Source of the DNA: Lepeophtheirus salmonis
Lineage: Eukaryota; Arthropoda; Copepoda; Siphonostomatoida; Caligidae
Direction: 5' to 3'
DNA length: 64,000 nucleotides
NCBI RefSeq assembly: GCF_016086655.4
Contig: NC_052140.2
Coordinates: 14,942,001 to 15,006,000 of the forward strand
Shown here: positions 11,924-23,290 of the stretch, piece by piece
How the letters are laid out: the number at the start of each line of letters is the position of its first letter
Position numbering within the stretch: position 1 is the first letter of the stretch
Notes under the pieces: model-generated
What the model saw: the letters and a program-made list of their open reading frames with translations, nothing else
The model's database searches: none
What the model was told of the DNA's origin: nothing
Translations under genes and position numbers: made by a program

Positions 11924-12315
11924 AAATACCTTCCAATAAGGAGTAATATATATTTTCTTCGAAAATAAAGCTATATGAGATATCAAAACATTACTGTTGA
12001 CTTAGATTAATATGGAATGTCTTTATGATAAAAGAGTCACGGAAAAAAAAGCTAGACGCACATAAACACAATTTTTTTATTATCCTTTGATAAAAAAAAA
12101 ACAAAAACAATGTCCTGCCTTAACTTATTACATATATTATATATAGGTATTACGATTTATCTACAGTTTTCTCGGGATATTTCGTTGGTTTTTTACCTAC
12201 TGGGAAATTCCCGGGAAATCCTTTGTTCTATTGCATTAGTTTTATTTAATTATATATATAGTAAATAAATCTATGTTACTTCTTATTGGAAGGTTTTAAT
12301 CATTTCCAAGTTTTA
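11924..12315. repeat. Inverted repeat pair of about 25-40 bp
   Basis: 'taccttccaataaggagtaa' (11927-11946) is mirrored by 'ttacttcttattggaaggtt' (12275-12294), with weaker similarity extending outward and inward. The enclosed 330 bp has no coding potential. It could mark a small non-autonomous element or be a chance inverted pair. Confidence 0.4.
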
Positions 12316-14339
12316 ATACATAGTTCAATAAATCCTTAAATCCTACATATTAAAGACTTACTTGGCTTAATTTTTTTTTGCAATTGATGCTTTGTAAATG
12401 ACAAACCACTAAAATTCTCGATTGATGAAACTTTAATTAAAAATCTAAAACGTTCCCAGCCCCTTTTTACCTATACTTCATAAATATATCAGCATATATG
12501 TACACAATAGGCCGGGGTTTGTTTTTCAACTTTTTTGAATTTCGATTACAGCTAGTTCGGAAAAGTTGTGACATGGTAAAAAAATAACCTAGGCAAAATT
12601 CCATTGCTGTAGGATGTCATTTTTAGATAGCACGTCTAATACAATGTTTAAAAGGATATAAAAGTTTTTTATTTAGTAGATTAAAACTAAAATGCAACAT
12701 TTATGGTTTTTTTGGATTGTTTTACTATAATGGACATTATTTTAATTTTTTTCTAAAGCTACCCTATGGAGAAAAATGAGAGAACATTTGCTTTTTCCTT
12801 TGTGAAAATGTAAAAAAATAAATAATTGACTCTATTCAAAAATAATCAAAATTCCAAAATAGTTGAGAAAGAAACCACCTTAATATACAATCATATTAAT
12901 CACTTAATATATACATAAGTATTTTTTCTTTGCTGTGGGTCGAAATGGGGTATAAAATTCTAAAAGCTGGATCCAGGGGCTCTAAAAAGCAAATTTTTGC
13001 ACTCTTAGGTATTAATGATAATTATAAAGCATATGAGAATTGATAATATTTGTTAAAGTATTTAAAAGTACTTAAGCTTAACTGGATTTGTTAATCATTT
13101 ACCGTAATCTTTTTCAGCGACAATTTCCCGGGAAAGGAGGATATCTCTTTGTTACATATATATATATATATAGGTATTAAAGTGTAATATATATGTAATC
13201 AAATATAGACGTTGATATGTAATCATATATTAATGAAATTATTATACTAAATGAAATATATAATATTTTTCATACCTTCCTATTATTGTAATAAAGGTAA
13301 TATATTAATAGAAATGATATTTCGTGATTCTATCACACAATTGATGCCTTCATTAGGGGGAACAAATCGAAGGAATTTATGTCACAGAATGCTTGTGTTT
13401 TAATATATTTATAGTCGTATGTATAACGAAGGAAAACGATCTAGAAAATGGACTTTTAACCCTTCTGTACCTTCTCTTCAAATTTTAGCTCGAGTTCTTT
13501 TCTAATTGATAAATTATTTTTGTTGCACAGAACATAATATTATTTAAATTGTTGTTCAACAAAAGAATCACTGCTTTCAAAAAGTATTTAGAAACTAATT
13601 AGTTGTTAACAAACACCCAAACAATGAACTAGAAGAGGGGGTGGGGAGGGGTAGAGGATACGCCATTCGAGAGTTTAATTTGGAATGAGGGAAGCTGCAT
13701 TGGAGGAACAATAAATTACCGGGACAACTGTTATAATTCACTTATCTTTATTATTCAAATTATGAAAGAGGTTAAGAGTAATTTTTTTTTACAATTTTCC
13801 TATTCCTCTGCGCAGGATAATTCCATATATGGAAGAAATGGTAAATACTGTTCCTCAAGGCCCCAGTCTCTAATGACCTTCTTGGACAATCTCACTCGGA
13901 GGAGCGCTCATATCTGAATCCTCTTCTCGTATTGTGTGCTCATGTTGGCGACTAGGAATTTTATTTGCTTAGCAATCGACACCTAATAATGTCATCTACA
14001 CTATTGCTTATAGGAAAATGGCAAGTAAATGACTCTTAAACTATTAAAATTTGCATAATATAGATGATTAATTAATAGCGGTTATCCCGGTAGTTGCAAT
14101 AAGAATGATATAAAAAATAAAACAAATCATATATCTCATGATTACACTGAAAATTATCCTTTCAACGATGCTGGAAAAACCCGTACAACCTTTCATCTAC
14201 CCCAAGTGGAGTAGGAGCTGTTCAATCTTCATGGGGATCTTTTGTCAAATGAAAATTTGCTGTAGAAGATAAATATGTCAAAGATGAATAAGAAATAAAG
14301 AAAGTGCCAATTCTTTAAAATTCATGATCATGGACTTGA
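12316..14339. other. AT-rich spacer
   Basis: It contains an (AT)n stretch near 13151-13172 and a G-rich stretch near 13636-13660. No gene or transposase relic was recognised. Confidence 0.45.
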
Positions 14340-14636
14340 AAGGATTAGCCTGAGCTGTTTCTTCAACTCATCCAGGTCCATTTTGGCCTTTTAGATAGAG
14401 CCTCCTTCAACGATTTGGAACTGCTGAGGGGGTAGAAGGTGGTCCTGGAGTACGGGAATTGAAATTTGTCGATCACATTCAAGTGTCATTTTCTCGACTT
14501 GGAAGTAAGCTAAGGACATTCAGTTTGTTTTGTCTTGTAACTAATTGTTTATGCTCTAATATATTGCAATATGAATCAATTTCAACCTTTCATTAATTAT
14601 TAAATTATTGTTTAGATTTTAATAGAACACCCAGTA
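14340..14636 (-). mobile_element. Family A, N-terminal end only
   Basis: The reverse complement begins with a terminus 'tactgggtgttctattaaaa' (14636 downward), comparable to the other family A ends. The leader continues with words shared with the 44074 and 55491 copies ('gaaagtaagcta'-type and 'aacaatttgtta'-type). The initiator Met region at 14489 starts with the family's 'MTLE/ML' segment and runs about 150 bp into the N-terminal DNA-binding region ('aactcatccaggtccatttt' on the plus strand). After about 14340 similarity is lost. It is truncated and inactive. Confidence 0.6.
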
Positions 14637-16029
14637 TGTATTAATGTTATAGGGTTAAAATTTAAGCCATTAGGGTTATATGAATTAATCTGTATTAACA
14701 GTTATGACACAAAATAAAACTGTTCTGATTTATAAAACTTGCTTGATTGCTTTTTGGATAGGGAAGCTATATTACCGAACCATATTGTAACATACATGTA
14801 ACCCTGAAAGACTAAATATGTCCATTTTAGACAAAGATTCTTATTGAAAACCCAGTAGATATAAGATGTTAAATTTGATCACTGTTTTAATAGCCTTTTT
14901 ACTCTTTTTTTTAAGAAGGAAAGTTATCAGACAGAGATGACATGATAATTTATAAATGACTCATACATATTCAAGGAATACAACCCAAAAAATAATGGAC
15001 CATTCATGGCTATTTCACTTACACGGAAAAAGGGGACAAAACCCCAATCAAAAATAAAAATTAACATTTTTATTTTCAGAGAGCTCAAAAATATAAAGAG
15101 TAAGCAGATGAACATAGATAATTGCGACTGACACATCAAACGTTTATCTTGAAATTTGCTCTATGAAATATGAATGAGTCAGTCGGAGGAGTGACCCTAG
15201 ATCAGGTCTTTGTAAGTGTTTTTTTTTTTTTTTTTTACATAAATACTTAATGCACGGGTTGAGTGCTAATCAAAAATTCTGTGTGGGGTACGTAAGAGAG
15301 AGGGGGGGGTGAATGGAGGAGGGGGGTTGTGATCGTGACACAAGGTGTAAATGATAGAAGGGATGTAGGTTTTTATTTTATTTGATGATATCCATTCTCA
15401 TGGGAGTTTTATAAAAAAAAAATAATGGGAGTTTTATAAAAAAATAATACAAAAATTGCACAAAACATATTGTCCACTAACTAATCGTCAAAAAAATCAA
15501 TATTTTGGAAAGAGAAAGCTGAAATATTATTGTTATTCTTCCTTTTATTTCAACTTTTACACATCTTTCCCTCTTTGATCTGAGGGCTTCTATATATACA
15601 TACATAAATATAAGTGTATTAGGGTGGTTTATAAAATAAGACTCATGTATTTCAAAGATCCTTTTTGTAAAAAATATCACTCAACTTCATAAAATCGACT
15701 CTCCCTTAAATAGTTATGTAACTTAGATCTATATGTGAATCGGCAGCAATGCTGCAACTAATTATTAGAGATGCTACTTCTCTAAATCTGGAGTATTTTA
15801 ACTCTAGAAGGGCTACCATTGCGTATCACTTTGATGGGTTATTTCAACATCAATTCTAAGAAAATAAATATTATAAGAGATGTTCAAATGAATCCCAGCC
15901 ATTGTAGGCTGTAACGTTTATATTTTGCAGTTATGTATGGGCTTACATATTTTATAATTGCTTTAATTTAAGTAATGGGCATCAGTGTTATTACTTGCAC
16001 CATAGAAGTTGAATGGAGGTTATGTTTTT
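14637..16029. other. AT-rich spacer with poly-T and purine tracts
   Basis: A T22-type run lies near 15219 and G-rich tracts lie at 15300-15330. At 15400-15448 a unit of about 25 bp, 'tgggagttttataaaa', is directly duplicated. 'ttagggtggtt' at 15619-15629 is a possible transposon terminus. Confidence 0.45.
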
Positions 16030-16265
16030 GCTTTTGTTGGTTTGTATGTTAGTCATCAGGATTCAGGCAAAAACTACAGATCAATTTAATCAAACTTGAT
16101 AAGAAGATTATATAGGGTTGCAGTAAAGGGCCATTAAATTGAGGGGTCAAGGTCAAGTTACCACAAAGCGTAAAAAATGCATATTCGACCATAACTTTGG
16201 AATAAATTGAGATACAATTTTAGGCTGAGGTTTTGCACACTCTAGTCTATGTTTCTAAACAAAGC
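16030..16265 (+). repeat. Dispersed repeat R4 ('ggtcaaggtca' type), copy 1
   Basis: Ordered blocks are shared with 36190-36430: 'ttggtttgtatgttagtcat', 'caggcaaaaactacagatca', 'gggccattaaattgaggggt', 'caaggtcaagt' and 'accataactttggaataaat'. The layout resembles a non-coding repeat I recall from marine animal genomes, with a 'tagtcaccaggat' start, a 'caaggtcaaggtca' centre and a 'cataactttg' end. That recollection could not be checked. No coding frame. Confidence 0.55.
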
Positions 16266-16330
16266 AAGTAAGATATACAACTCTCCAAATGATGTCCTTA
16301 TTTATTCTATAATATAGACATGTTACTTAC

Positions 16331-16771
16331 ATGGAGAGGACTGTGAAAAATGGTGTTACGTCACCACGCTATGGACTGTTGCACCACCTTGCGAATAAAA
16401 TATACTTTTTAGTTTGCTCATTCCCTATTGGTGAAATTAGTAAAGTAATTAAAGTACAATTTAAACTGAAAAAGAAGTATATATTTAGTGTTGAAGATTT
16501 AAATATTGGGCCCAGGAGTGGGGCCATTCAGGAGCTGCAACAATTTTATAAATATAATGACTGCATACTAAGTACAGGAGGAATGATTATGATTTGTCAG
16601 ACCCCTAAATATGTTCAATTTAAGCTGGAAATTATTGCCATTTCAGGGTTTCCAAAAATTACTTATCCGACGCCTCAGATCTATGTACACATTGTATCAG
16701 GCTACTTGTATTTTACATTATATATTTTAATAATAATAATTTTGAAAATTAAGCAATGTAAGGTTCCGTGA
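16331..16771 (+). other. 146-codon open frame, probably not a gene
   Basis: This is the longest open frame in the window. The predicted product is rich in I, Y, F and K, shows no domain I recognise, and ends in a hydrophobic stretch (about residues 120-140). Start context is unremarkable. It lies between inverted copies of 'ttagggtggtt' at 15619 and 17560. Chance openness in AT-rich DNA is the simplest explanation, though the first 100 residues are less biased than the flanks. Confidence 0.2.
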
Positions 16772-17179
16772 AAATGCTCCAAAATCAATTGTACTTAAGT
16801 TGATTATTTGATGAATTTTACTAAGTCAATAGTATTTTAGAGGGAGAAAGATTAACCCACCATAAAATATTTTTTATATCCAATGTATTGAATTAGTATT
16901 TATTCATAAGAGGTAAGTAGTCTAATCAAACTTATTTATGTTTAATTTAAGAGCTTTTCACGTAACCTTAATTATTTTAATTGAAATAATACTGAAAAAA
17001 AAACGTATTTAAAAAAAGGCTTTACAGGCCATAACTGCAATTGAAAATTTTAATAGTCATTTTCGTGTATTATCCCTTAAATAACTATTATAAATGTGTA
17101 CATTAGTCGGCGAGGGATAATTTTGGTAGATGGTGATATCATTAGTGATGAAAATTAGGTCTACTAAATTAAATTATAT

Positions 17180-17470
17180 TCAAAACCTGATCGAACATTC
17201 GACCGTGCTCATACAAGACGGAGATTAACCCTTAGGACTTGTGCCAGAGTTTTAATTGTAAGTCAATGTTGGACTCATAGTAGAATTGAGGATCGACATC
17301 AGTGCCATTCTTGTCTAGGTCTTTATTACTTTCCTTCTCCCCCTTCTTCCTTGTTACAGCTGATTGTAGCGTATCTAATAAAACCTTGTGACAGCTAAGC
17401 TGCAACCATTTACATTCTGTAAATGGTTATGGTGGTCATGTTGACTTTTGACTTCTTTTTTTGGCCATTC
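17180..17470 (+). repeat. Dispersed repeat R1, copy 2
   Basis: Blocks such as 'ctcatagtagaattgaggat', 'cgacatcagtgccattctt', a pyrimidine-rich run, 'acagctgattgta' and 'tggtcatgttgac' line up with copies at 4150 and 27200. This copy has a perfect 11-bp hairpin ('aaccatttaca', 3-bp loop) at 17404-17428 that the others lack. Confidence 0.6.
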
Positions 17471-18350
17471 CCAAAAATAAACACGATTTTCATAAATAGT
17501 TATGAATATGGATGAAGTAACTTCCTTAGTAGTTGATATTTCGTTTTTCTTTAGGGTTGAACCACCCTAATCTGTATGTATGTACATATATATACCCGTA
17601 TATGTATTAATAAATATTCTCAACATGAATTGTGTGAAATAGAAGAAGAGAGGAGTCGAAAATAAAGAAAAAAAGAAAAAGTAAGGAAAAAAAAAAAAAA
17701 AAAACATGGACGCGTAAAAATTAGGAAACAAGGAATGCTCTCTGGCTTTCCAAAAAATAATAATCATCATCTTTTTATGCTTTTCTTTTTGTATTCCATT
17801 TTTTTTTAAATGTAGGTTGGTCAAAATAGTATCACAAAGATACTATAATAAGATACTATGATAAGAAAAAATCTCCTCGTTTTGTCATAACGTCTCATTA
17901 TGAAAAGAAGCATAAAGTACATGCTCTATCAACAATAAATCACAAAAATTTGACTTGTTCAAAAATATTTCAAATTCCATATTCAAATCCAGTAATAATT
18001 GACAATTTTCTCACGAATCTGTCATTAATTTTTCCCTATAAAATGGGGTTGTCGATAATTTTTGTATTTTATTTTCTTTGAATAGATTTGAACTTACTTT
18101 TGCTTAACAAAAAAAAAAATGTACGAAAAAATAAATTCATTTTCTGAAAAAACATTTTTTGATCTCAAAAAATGTGCTTATAATATCTTGGACGACAAAA
18201 AGAAATTTCTTATTTCCCGCCCTTTTTTTTTACAAAGTATATTTTTTTATACCTTATTCGATATTTATTGATTGAACATATCAACTGATTTAAGAGGGTC
18301 GAACATTTCTTATCTTAATTTTAGACATCTTCAGAGACTCTACAACTTAA
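17471..18350. other. AT-rich spacer before the carrier pseudogene
   Basis: No gene. 'cttatttcccgccctttttt' at about 18208 recurs at about 40184, a small dispersed match. 'aaccaccctaa' at 17560 is a possible transposon terminus. Confidence 0.45.
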
Positions 18351-19243
18351 ATGCCTGAACAAAAGTTGGGATTTGCTGAGAACTTAATTTGTTCGGTTTG
18401 GCAGCCACCGTATCCAAAACTGTAACTGTACCTATTGTGCGTGTGAAGCTTTTACTCCAAAATCAGCATGAAATGATGAAACCAGGTCGTTTGGATAAAC
18501 CTTTTACTAGAGTAGTGGATTGTACAATGCAACCCCTGATGAGTGAGGGTACGATCCCTTTCTGGAGAGGGAATCTTGCTAACGTCCTTTGTTACTTCCC
18601 AACACAGGCCTTGAACTTGGCATTCAAAGTCACCATAAAGGGCATCTTCAAAACGGCAAGGATGCTCCTCAGACAGAGAAGTTTTCAAAGAACATTATCT
18701 CTGGAGGATGGGCCGGATCCTTGTCATTTACCTTTGTTTACTCGTTGGATTACACCAGAACAAGGTTGGCCAATGATGTCAAAACAAAGGACAGTAAGAG
18801 TGTGTTCAACGGTTTAATCGATGTCTTCACAAAGACCGTCAAGTCTGATGGTATCTAGGGTATTTACCTAGGTTTCACCATCTCCCGTGTGGGTATCTTC
18901 ATCGATCATGATATGTACTTTGGTTTCTACGACATCCTCTTGGAAAATGAAGCTGGTATTTTCGCTTCCTTCTTCTTCGATTGGTTGGTCACAATTACTT
19001 CGTGACTCATGTTCTATCCTTTTTATACAATAAGACGAAGTATGGTGATAACTTCTGGACTAGCCGTCTAGTAGAAGGGAGTCATGGAATGTGGTATACA
19101 AATTCTCAAGAACGAAGGATTCATGTATATGATGATAGGCGCTGGAAACTAAAATTCTCAGAGGTGTCGCTGGTAACGGTGTATTGGCTGGACTCCACAA
19201 ATTCAAAACTCTTTTCTTCCAATGGCTCTTAGACATAAGTTAA
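18351..19243 (+). pseudogene. ADP/ATP carrier (adenine nucleotide translocase) pseudogene
   Basis: The intact family exchanges ADP for ATP across the mitochondrial inner membrane and consists of three repeats of two membrane helices. Here the colinear product spans 893 bp, about 297 codons, the usual family length, with no intron-like gap. Met 18351 begins 'MPEQKLGFAENLI'. After a frameshift, 'LAATVSKTVTVPIVRVKLLL' and 'FWRGNLANVLCYFPTQALNL' follow (18395-18620). After a second shift, 'IISGGWAGSLSFTFVYSLDY' (about 18685) and 'SDGI-stop-GIYLGF' follow. Near the end come 'YPFYTIRRS' and 'GVMECGIQILKNEGFM'. All three carrier signatures are damaged (PIVRVK, SLDYTR and PFYTIRR in place of P-x-D/E-x-x-K/R), and the RRRMMM hallmark is lost. 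Stops lie at 18856, about 19003, and 19068-19073. Absence of introns suggests a retrocopy, although no poly-A tail is evident. Confidence 0.9.
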
Positions 19244-20589
19244 GAAACATTACATGCATTTTATCATATGAGTCGTAGATTATCAACCCATTGGATTCAT
19301 TTTTTTCTTCGCATGTAATAGTTCATTAAATTAACTAAACCTGGATCAAAAATGGATAAATATACTAATAAATCTAAAGGCATTATCAAGATCAACAATG
19401 GAATATATTCAGATTAAATGTGTTAAATGATCATGCTGAAAAGTATGTACGATGGAATGAAGATTCAAAGGAATATAAAGCAGTTCTATTAATCTTGGGG
19501 TGTATAATTTCCTAATTCACTAACTATGTATATGTTAAAAGCAATTATATTTTGAGGACTTTGTTTGGAAATTCCGGGATAACGACTTACATAAATAAGA
19601 AAATACAGTCATTCTAATAGGTAAACAATGCTGCTTCTTACATTGTTTTACCAACCCCTTATTGATTATTTTCTCAAATGAAAAACCATTGTACAACGCG
19701 TTTAGTGAATTGGGTAAATAAGAAACCGAAAAATAAAACGTTTTTAATTACATGACAAACAAGTATAAAATATTTATGTGTTTTAATTTTATCTAACCCA
19801 TACATTTTGCAAGCGTAAATATCAATTAGATTACTAAAAATGCTTGTATCAATAGAAAATAACTCTAAATCCTTACAACTTATATATTCATTAATCTGTT
19901 GTTCCATTATGTTTTACAAATAGCCAAATGATTATAATCCAATGTTCCATCATTTTTGAGCAGTCCTCAACTGCCACTCAAAGGACTCCTTTATTCTCTC
20001 ATCTTATAAATCTACTTTTTTTTGTATCTTTACTTCCCTCATAGAACAAGATCAAAAAGGTTTTTATTTTGTAGATTATCCTAGAATATATTAACTTAAA
20101 CATTTTTTTTTTGACTCAGCATCACCAAAGAATTGCTGACTCCTTTTTTCAAAAAAATATAAATAAACCATGGATATCTGTTTAGTTGTATTTTGCGTTT
20201 ATTTTTGAATGAGTGAGATGGTAGAAGACTTATTGAATAAATTAAGGGAAGTTTTTTTATATCTAAATATGTTTATATATATATATGTATTTTTACGTTA
20301 ACAAAAAGATAAAAAAATGAGATTGGGTTTACTCCTGTAATAATATTATATTATTATACACAAAAAAATATTTTAAAAAGTGTCATGATCCCCTTTTTAT
20401 TTCATATCTTCCAACGAAATGTGTACCGGGTGAACACTAATAAATTCCACATTTAACAATTCAAAATCTGATGTGGTATTAATGACTGATTTTAAATTTA
20501 AATGGCTGGATATGCAGTATATATGAAATAGTAGCTGTTAGTAAAAATGTATTATATAGTAATTGAGCTAAAAATGTTGTCGTAGTGGG
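19244..20589. other. AT-rich spacer
   Basis: Nothing recognised. The minus-strand open frame at 19674-19907 has no domain and random composition. Confidence 0.5.
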
Positions 20590-20795
20590 TCACAAAGTAA
20601 TGCTACTATTTAAAAATTTAAAAAAAAAAAAAAAAAAAATGAACGTGGTAATCCTTACAATTTGATAAATGTTTGGGAAAAGAACAGCTTAGTTATCATG
20701 ACGTTTATTTGATCTGTTGAAAACATCCGTGAAAGGAAGGAAATAAACGTAAATCCCACTTGGTATAAAACAAGGACATTCCGATGTCAATCATC
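20590..20795 (+). repeat. Repeat R3, copy 1
   Basis: It shares ordered blocks with 21505-21765 and 21870-22215: 'gggtcacaaagtaatgc', 'cagcttagttatcatgacgt', 'ttatttgatctgttg' and 'ggaaggaaataaacgtaaat'. A 20-base poly-A run interrupts it near 20620. No coding content. Confidence 0.55.
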
Positions 20796-21031
20796 AGGTG
20801 GAACTATTTCAAAAATTAGAAAGGAGTTACAGTCAAGGTTTCTTGGATAGTTCTATTGGTTCAGTTCTTTATCAGTTTGGTTCAGTTTTTATCTTGGTTC
20901 TTTTTTATACAGGCTCAGTTTGTTATAGGCACTTAAAACATGGGGTGTCGCAAAAAATTGGGGCCACAGCTACGGTATACGCAGAGTGGCCATGTTACCG
21001 TAGGGGCATCGAAAAGTAAGGTTGCTTAAAA

Positions 21032-21205
21032 CAATGGTTTTCAAAGTGGGCCCATGAGTAGAGGCTAGGGGGGCAGGAAAATAGAGAATTGAGGATTACT
21101 TTCAGTCTACACATACATAGTACACATATTTTGTATAAAGGTGCCCTCAGATACAAATTTATTAATGTATGAGGGCCTTGGCATTGTAAAGTTTGAAAAC
21201 CTTGG
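21032..21205. mobile_element. Small hAT-like MITE
   Basis: The left end 'caatggttttcaaagt' and the right end 'agtttgaaaaccttgg' are near inverted copies (13-16 bp, two or three differences). They fit the hAT terminal pattern CAG/CAR-x-GGTTYTCAAA. The flanks 'gcttaaaa' (21024-21031) and 'gcttacaaaa' (from 21205) look like an 8-bp target duplication with a later insertion. The 174-bp body contains a G-rich run after the left end and no reading frame. Confidence 0.65.
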
Positions 21206-21504
21206 CTTACAAAATATTCTAAGGTTCGAACTAGATTAGTAGCATAGCTGGATCTATTATTAACCCCGCCTCTTTCCTTTTTTATTTACACCGTCTGGTA
21301 CCTAAAACCCCTATTCCAGATAAATATAACAAAACATACAACAAACGAATATAAATAAAAGAAAATGGGACATTTAAGCAAGATATTGCAGTCTCGGTTA
21401 GACTTTGTCAATTCCGGTTTTAGCGGCTCCAGAACCGGAACCGCTAGACCAATGAGGAAACAATCTTGGTCACACTTATGACTCTTTCATGAGCACACGT
21501 AGGA

Positions 21505-21765
21505 ATTATTATTTAGATGAGAAGCTTTCCTGCAATGACGTTTTATAAGATCAGTTGCAAGCAGCCTTTAGAGGAAGGATATAAACACAAATCCCACACC
21601 CTATGTTGCAAGGATATATGCGCTAGAATTACTCCCATGTCGATATTTATCTTTACTCCGAGTCCAACAAGGACTTACACATATAAATCTAAAGGACCAG
21701 AGCCTCATTGTTACTCTCTGTCTTTCATGAACACAAGCACTAGTGATTACTTTATCCTTCGATGT
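21505..21765 (+). repeat. Repeat R3, copy 2
   Basis: It matches copy 3 through 'gatcagttgcaagcagcc', 'ataaacacaaatc', 'attactccc', 'caacaaggacttacac' and 'agcactagtgattacttt'. The open frame at 21517-21783 is a shadow of this repeat; no protein family is recognisable. Confidence 0.55.
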
Positions 21766-21869
21766 CCCCGTCCCCAAAAATGAAATATTAATGGTCCCAT
21801 CCTGTGAAATTAAAAGCCTGTTAAGATTATTATCTGTATGTTATCAATTATTATTATTTAATTGATCTA

Positions 21870-22215
21870 TGAATGACATCAAAGTGGGCACAAAGAGTGA
21901 TGCATAAAACATGTCCTGCCGGTATCTAAAAATTAAAAAAAGGCATAATTAACTTGTTAATTCGGAAAAAATTGATGAATATTTGGGGGGATAGCAGCTT
22001 AGCTGTCATGAGATTTCATTAGATCAGCTGCAATTAGCCGTAGGAGAAATGAAATAAACACATAACAGTTGCTAAAAATACTCCAATCCTCAGTTCTATT
22101 ACGAATTCAACAAGTTCTTATACTTGTAACTCCTGAGCATACCCTTAATGTTAGTCTCCGTCTTTTATCAGCACTTGCACTATTTATTACTTCAATTTTT
22201 GCTATTCTCTTCTCA
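21870..22215 (+). repeat. Repeat R3, copy 3
   Basis: This is the longest copy, joining the first half seen in copy 1 ('gtgggcacaaagagtgatgc') with the second half seen in copy 2 ('gatcagctgcaattagcc', 'caacaagttcttatacttgt', 'gcacttgcactatttattac'). It shows that the other two are fragments of a unit at least 345 bp long. Confidence 0.55.
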
Positions 22216-22364
22216 AGAATTAAATAATTATTATAGTCGTTTTGGAAAATAAAAAAGCTTGTTCAGATTGCCAACTAGAGAAAACCTTTCTAGTACATAT
22301 ATTATACACCTCTGGACACAAGACTCCTCTTGGGCAGTGTTTTAATTCGTTTGGATCCAACTTC

Positions 22365-22714
22365 AGGATTAAAGATTCAAAGGTAGTTGGAGTGAGTATC
22401 CAAGAATACTCTTTATAATGTAAGAAATAAGCTTGAAAAGGATGTGAACATTAAATGGAACGATAAAAGTGGCTGAAATCCCCTTACGAATACAGATAAC
22501 CTTAAGAACAGTATAGGAATGATCTCAACCTAGTCTGTTAGCAATAATGCTCGAGAATTGGAAATGACTCACATGCACTATCAAAATCAATGCTAAACAA
22601 CTTTTTTCTAATAATATAATCTTGTAGAAGGATGGAGCTCCTACACACAAGGCCAAAATTACGTTACTGGCTAAATATGTTAATTACAGGAATAAGTCAA
22701 AGTAAACCACCCTA
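22365..22714 (+). mobile_element. Tc1-like transposase relic, internally deleted
   Basis: The plus strand, read across shifts, gives a helix-turn-helix-like start ('VSKNTLYNVRNKLEKDVNIK', about 22405-22455). It continues 'NPLTNTDNLKNSIGMIST' and 'NARELEMTHMHYQNQ' (about 22545-22590), the usual N-terminal layout of Tc1-type transposases. Only about 30 bp later comes the second catalytic motif, 'KDGAPTHKAKITLLAKY' (22627-22680). The first catalytic aspartate region is therefore deleted. The relic closes near 22714 with 'aagtaaaccaccctata', a plausible terminus (reverse complement tagggtggttt). Stops and the deletion make it non-functional. Confidence 0.75.
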
Positions 22715-23290
22715 TATACTAGGATACTAATCTTCTGAATTCTTCTTTCATGTTGAGAGGACTTCATGGAAGTATGAAGTGTGTGAAGGCAGCTTATTTT
22801 TTATATATGTATATAATATAATTCTACTTATCTGCTACCAAATCTGCCAACACATTTAACAAAAATTACATTTTATATACTATTTCTGCTGAGGAACAAT
22901 TATCTTATGATAAATAATATTATTACCCTGAATAAAAATATTATCGGTAATATTTTATAATAGCTCATTATCCGTTCGTTAAATACATACTTTCTCATAG
23001 TGTAAGTGTAATATATTTTTAAAGTAAGAACCTTAAAAGAGTTATCTAATTTTCCTATACCTCTAATCATTATTTTTCTTATACTGAAATTGACAAGGCA
23101 GGGATTGAAATGGATACAGGCTACATTTATAAGTCGTATGACGGTTCCTTATGTTAAAGGATTATTACCATTCGTAACAGTCGATGATAATAAAATTGAA
23201 TAATGAATAGTATTGGAGATAGTTTGGTATGAAATAAAATTATTTTAAAACGTGTCCAAAGGAAAAAAATAACTATCTTATTAAGTCGAT
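22715..23290. other. AT-rich spacer
   Basis: No supported feature was found. The N-terminal-side terminus of the adjacent family A element was looked for here and not found. Confidence 0.45.

Noticed and set aside
16331..16771. 146-codon open frame as a gene
   Set aside because: No recognised domain, amino acid use follows AT-rich background, and no splice or regulatory support. Kept only as a low-confidence note.
18452..18688. Minus-strand open frame
   Set aside because: Antisense shadow of the ADP/ATP carrier pseudogene.
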